Shown: one piece after another, positions 43,833 through 43,866 of the stretch | Position numbering within the stretch: the stretch's first letter is position 1 | How the letters are laid out: every line of letters starts with the position of its first letter | Assembly: GCA_002389505.1 (NCBI GenBank) | Contig: DGPA01000004.1 | Coordinates: 1 to 43,866 of the forward strand | DNA from: Halieaceae bacterium UBA4452 | GTDB lineage: Bacteria > Pseudomonadota > Gammaproteobacteria > Pseudomonadales > Halieaceae | DNA: 43,866 bases | Direction of reading: 5' to 3' | Notes under the pieces: model-generated | The model's database searches: none | What the model was told of the DNA's origin: nothing | What the model saw: only the letters and a program-made list of their open reading frames with translations | Made by a program: the position numbers and the translations under genes

Positions 43833-43866
43833 TATTTCCATGGAGAGGGGTGTGGGCTTACACTAG

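Overview
The window looks like about 44 kb of chromosome from a free-living, probably marine, gammaproteobacterium. I infer this from the gene content (nadB, sdhE, ygfZ, a RarD permease, type IV minor pilins, GspA/GspB, heterotetrameric sarcosine oxidase) and a moderate GC content. A Cellvibrionales or Halieaceae-like lineage would fit, but I cannot prove it without searches. I see no rRNA or tRNA gene, transposase, integrase, phage gene or CRISPR array.

Layout: positions 74-3687 hold housekeeping genes (nadB, sdhE, ygfZ, ung). Positions 3777-7388 encode one large DUF1631 protein with a degenerate GGDEF-EAL tail. Positions 7545-14537 are a leftward block of a helicase-nuclease pair (AddB-like then AddA-like) followed by rarD. 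Positions 14650-18469 hold a DAHP synthase, nfuA, a 36-residue membrane protein, a gene-poor stretch and a CPA2 antiporter. At 18547-23180 an ammonium transporter diverges from an alkaline phosphatase, a Tas-type reductase and an NADPH-dependent FMN reductase. Positions 23198-25728 hold gspA-gspB.

Positions 25905-28060 are a tight two-gene unit of a nitronate-monooxygenase-family flavoenzyme and a class I HMG-CoA reductase, preceded by a perfect palindrome. Positions 28284-33022 hold minor pilin PilE on the plus strand, convergent with a minus-strand cluster (FimT/GspH-type, PilW, PilX, PilV-like). The PilV-like protein carries cadherin/Ig-like adhesin domains, and no pilY1 is present. Positions 33204-35022 hold small redox genes (TlpA-like, DCC-family, flavin-reductase-like), followed by a secreted M3 oligopeptidase (35114-37006).

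The last 7 kb (37044-43660, minus strand) is a catabolic operon, soxB-soxD-soxA-soxG-sdaA. It should convert sarcosine to glycine plus a folate-bound one-carbon unit. If a glyA product makes serine from these, SdaA then yields pyruvate and ammonia. The amt gene, the phosphatase and this operon together suggest scavenging of dissolved organic nitrogen and phosphorus. The points most worth following up are the flavoenzyme-HMG-CoA reductase unit, the adhesin-fused minor pilin, and the DUF1631 protein with dead GGDEF and EAL modules.
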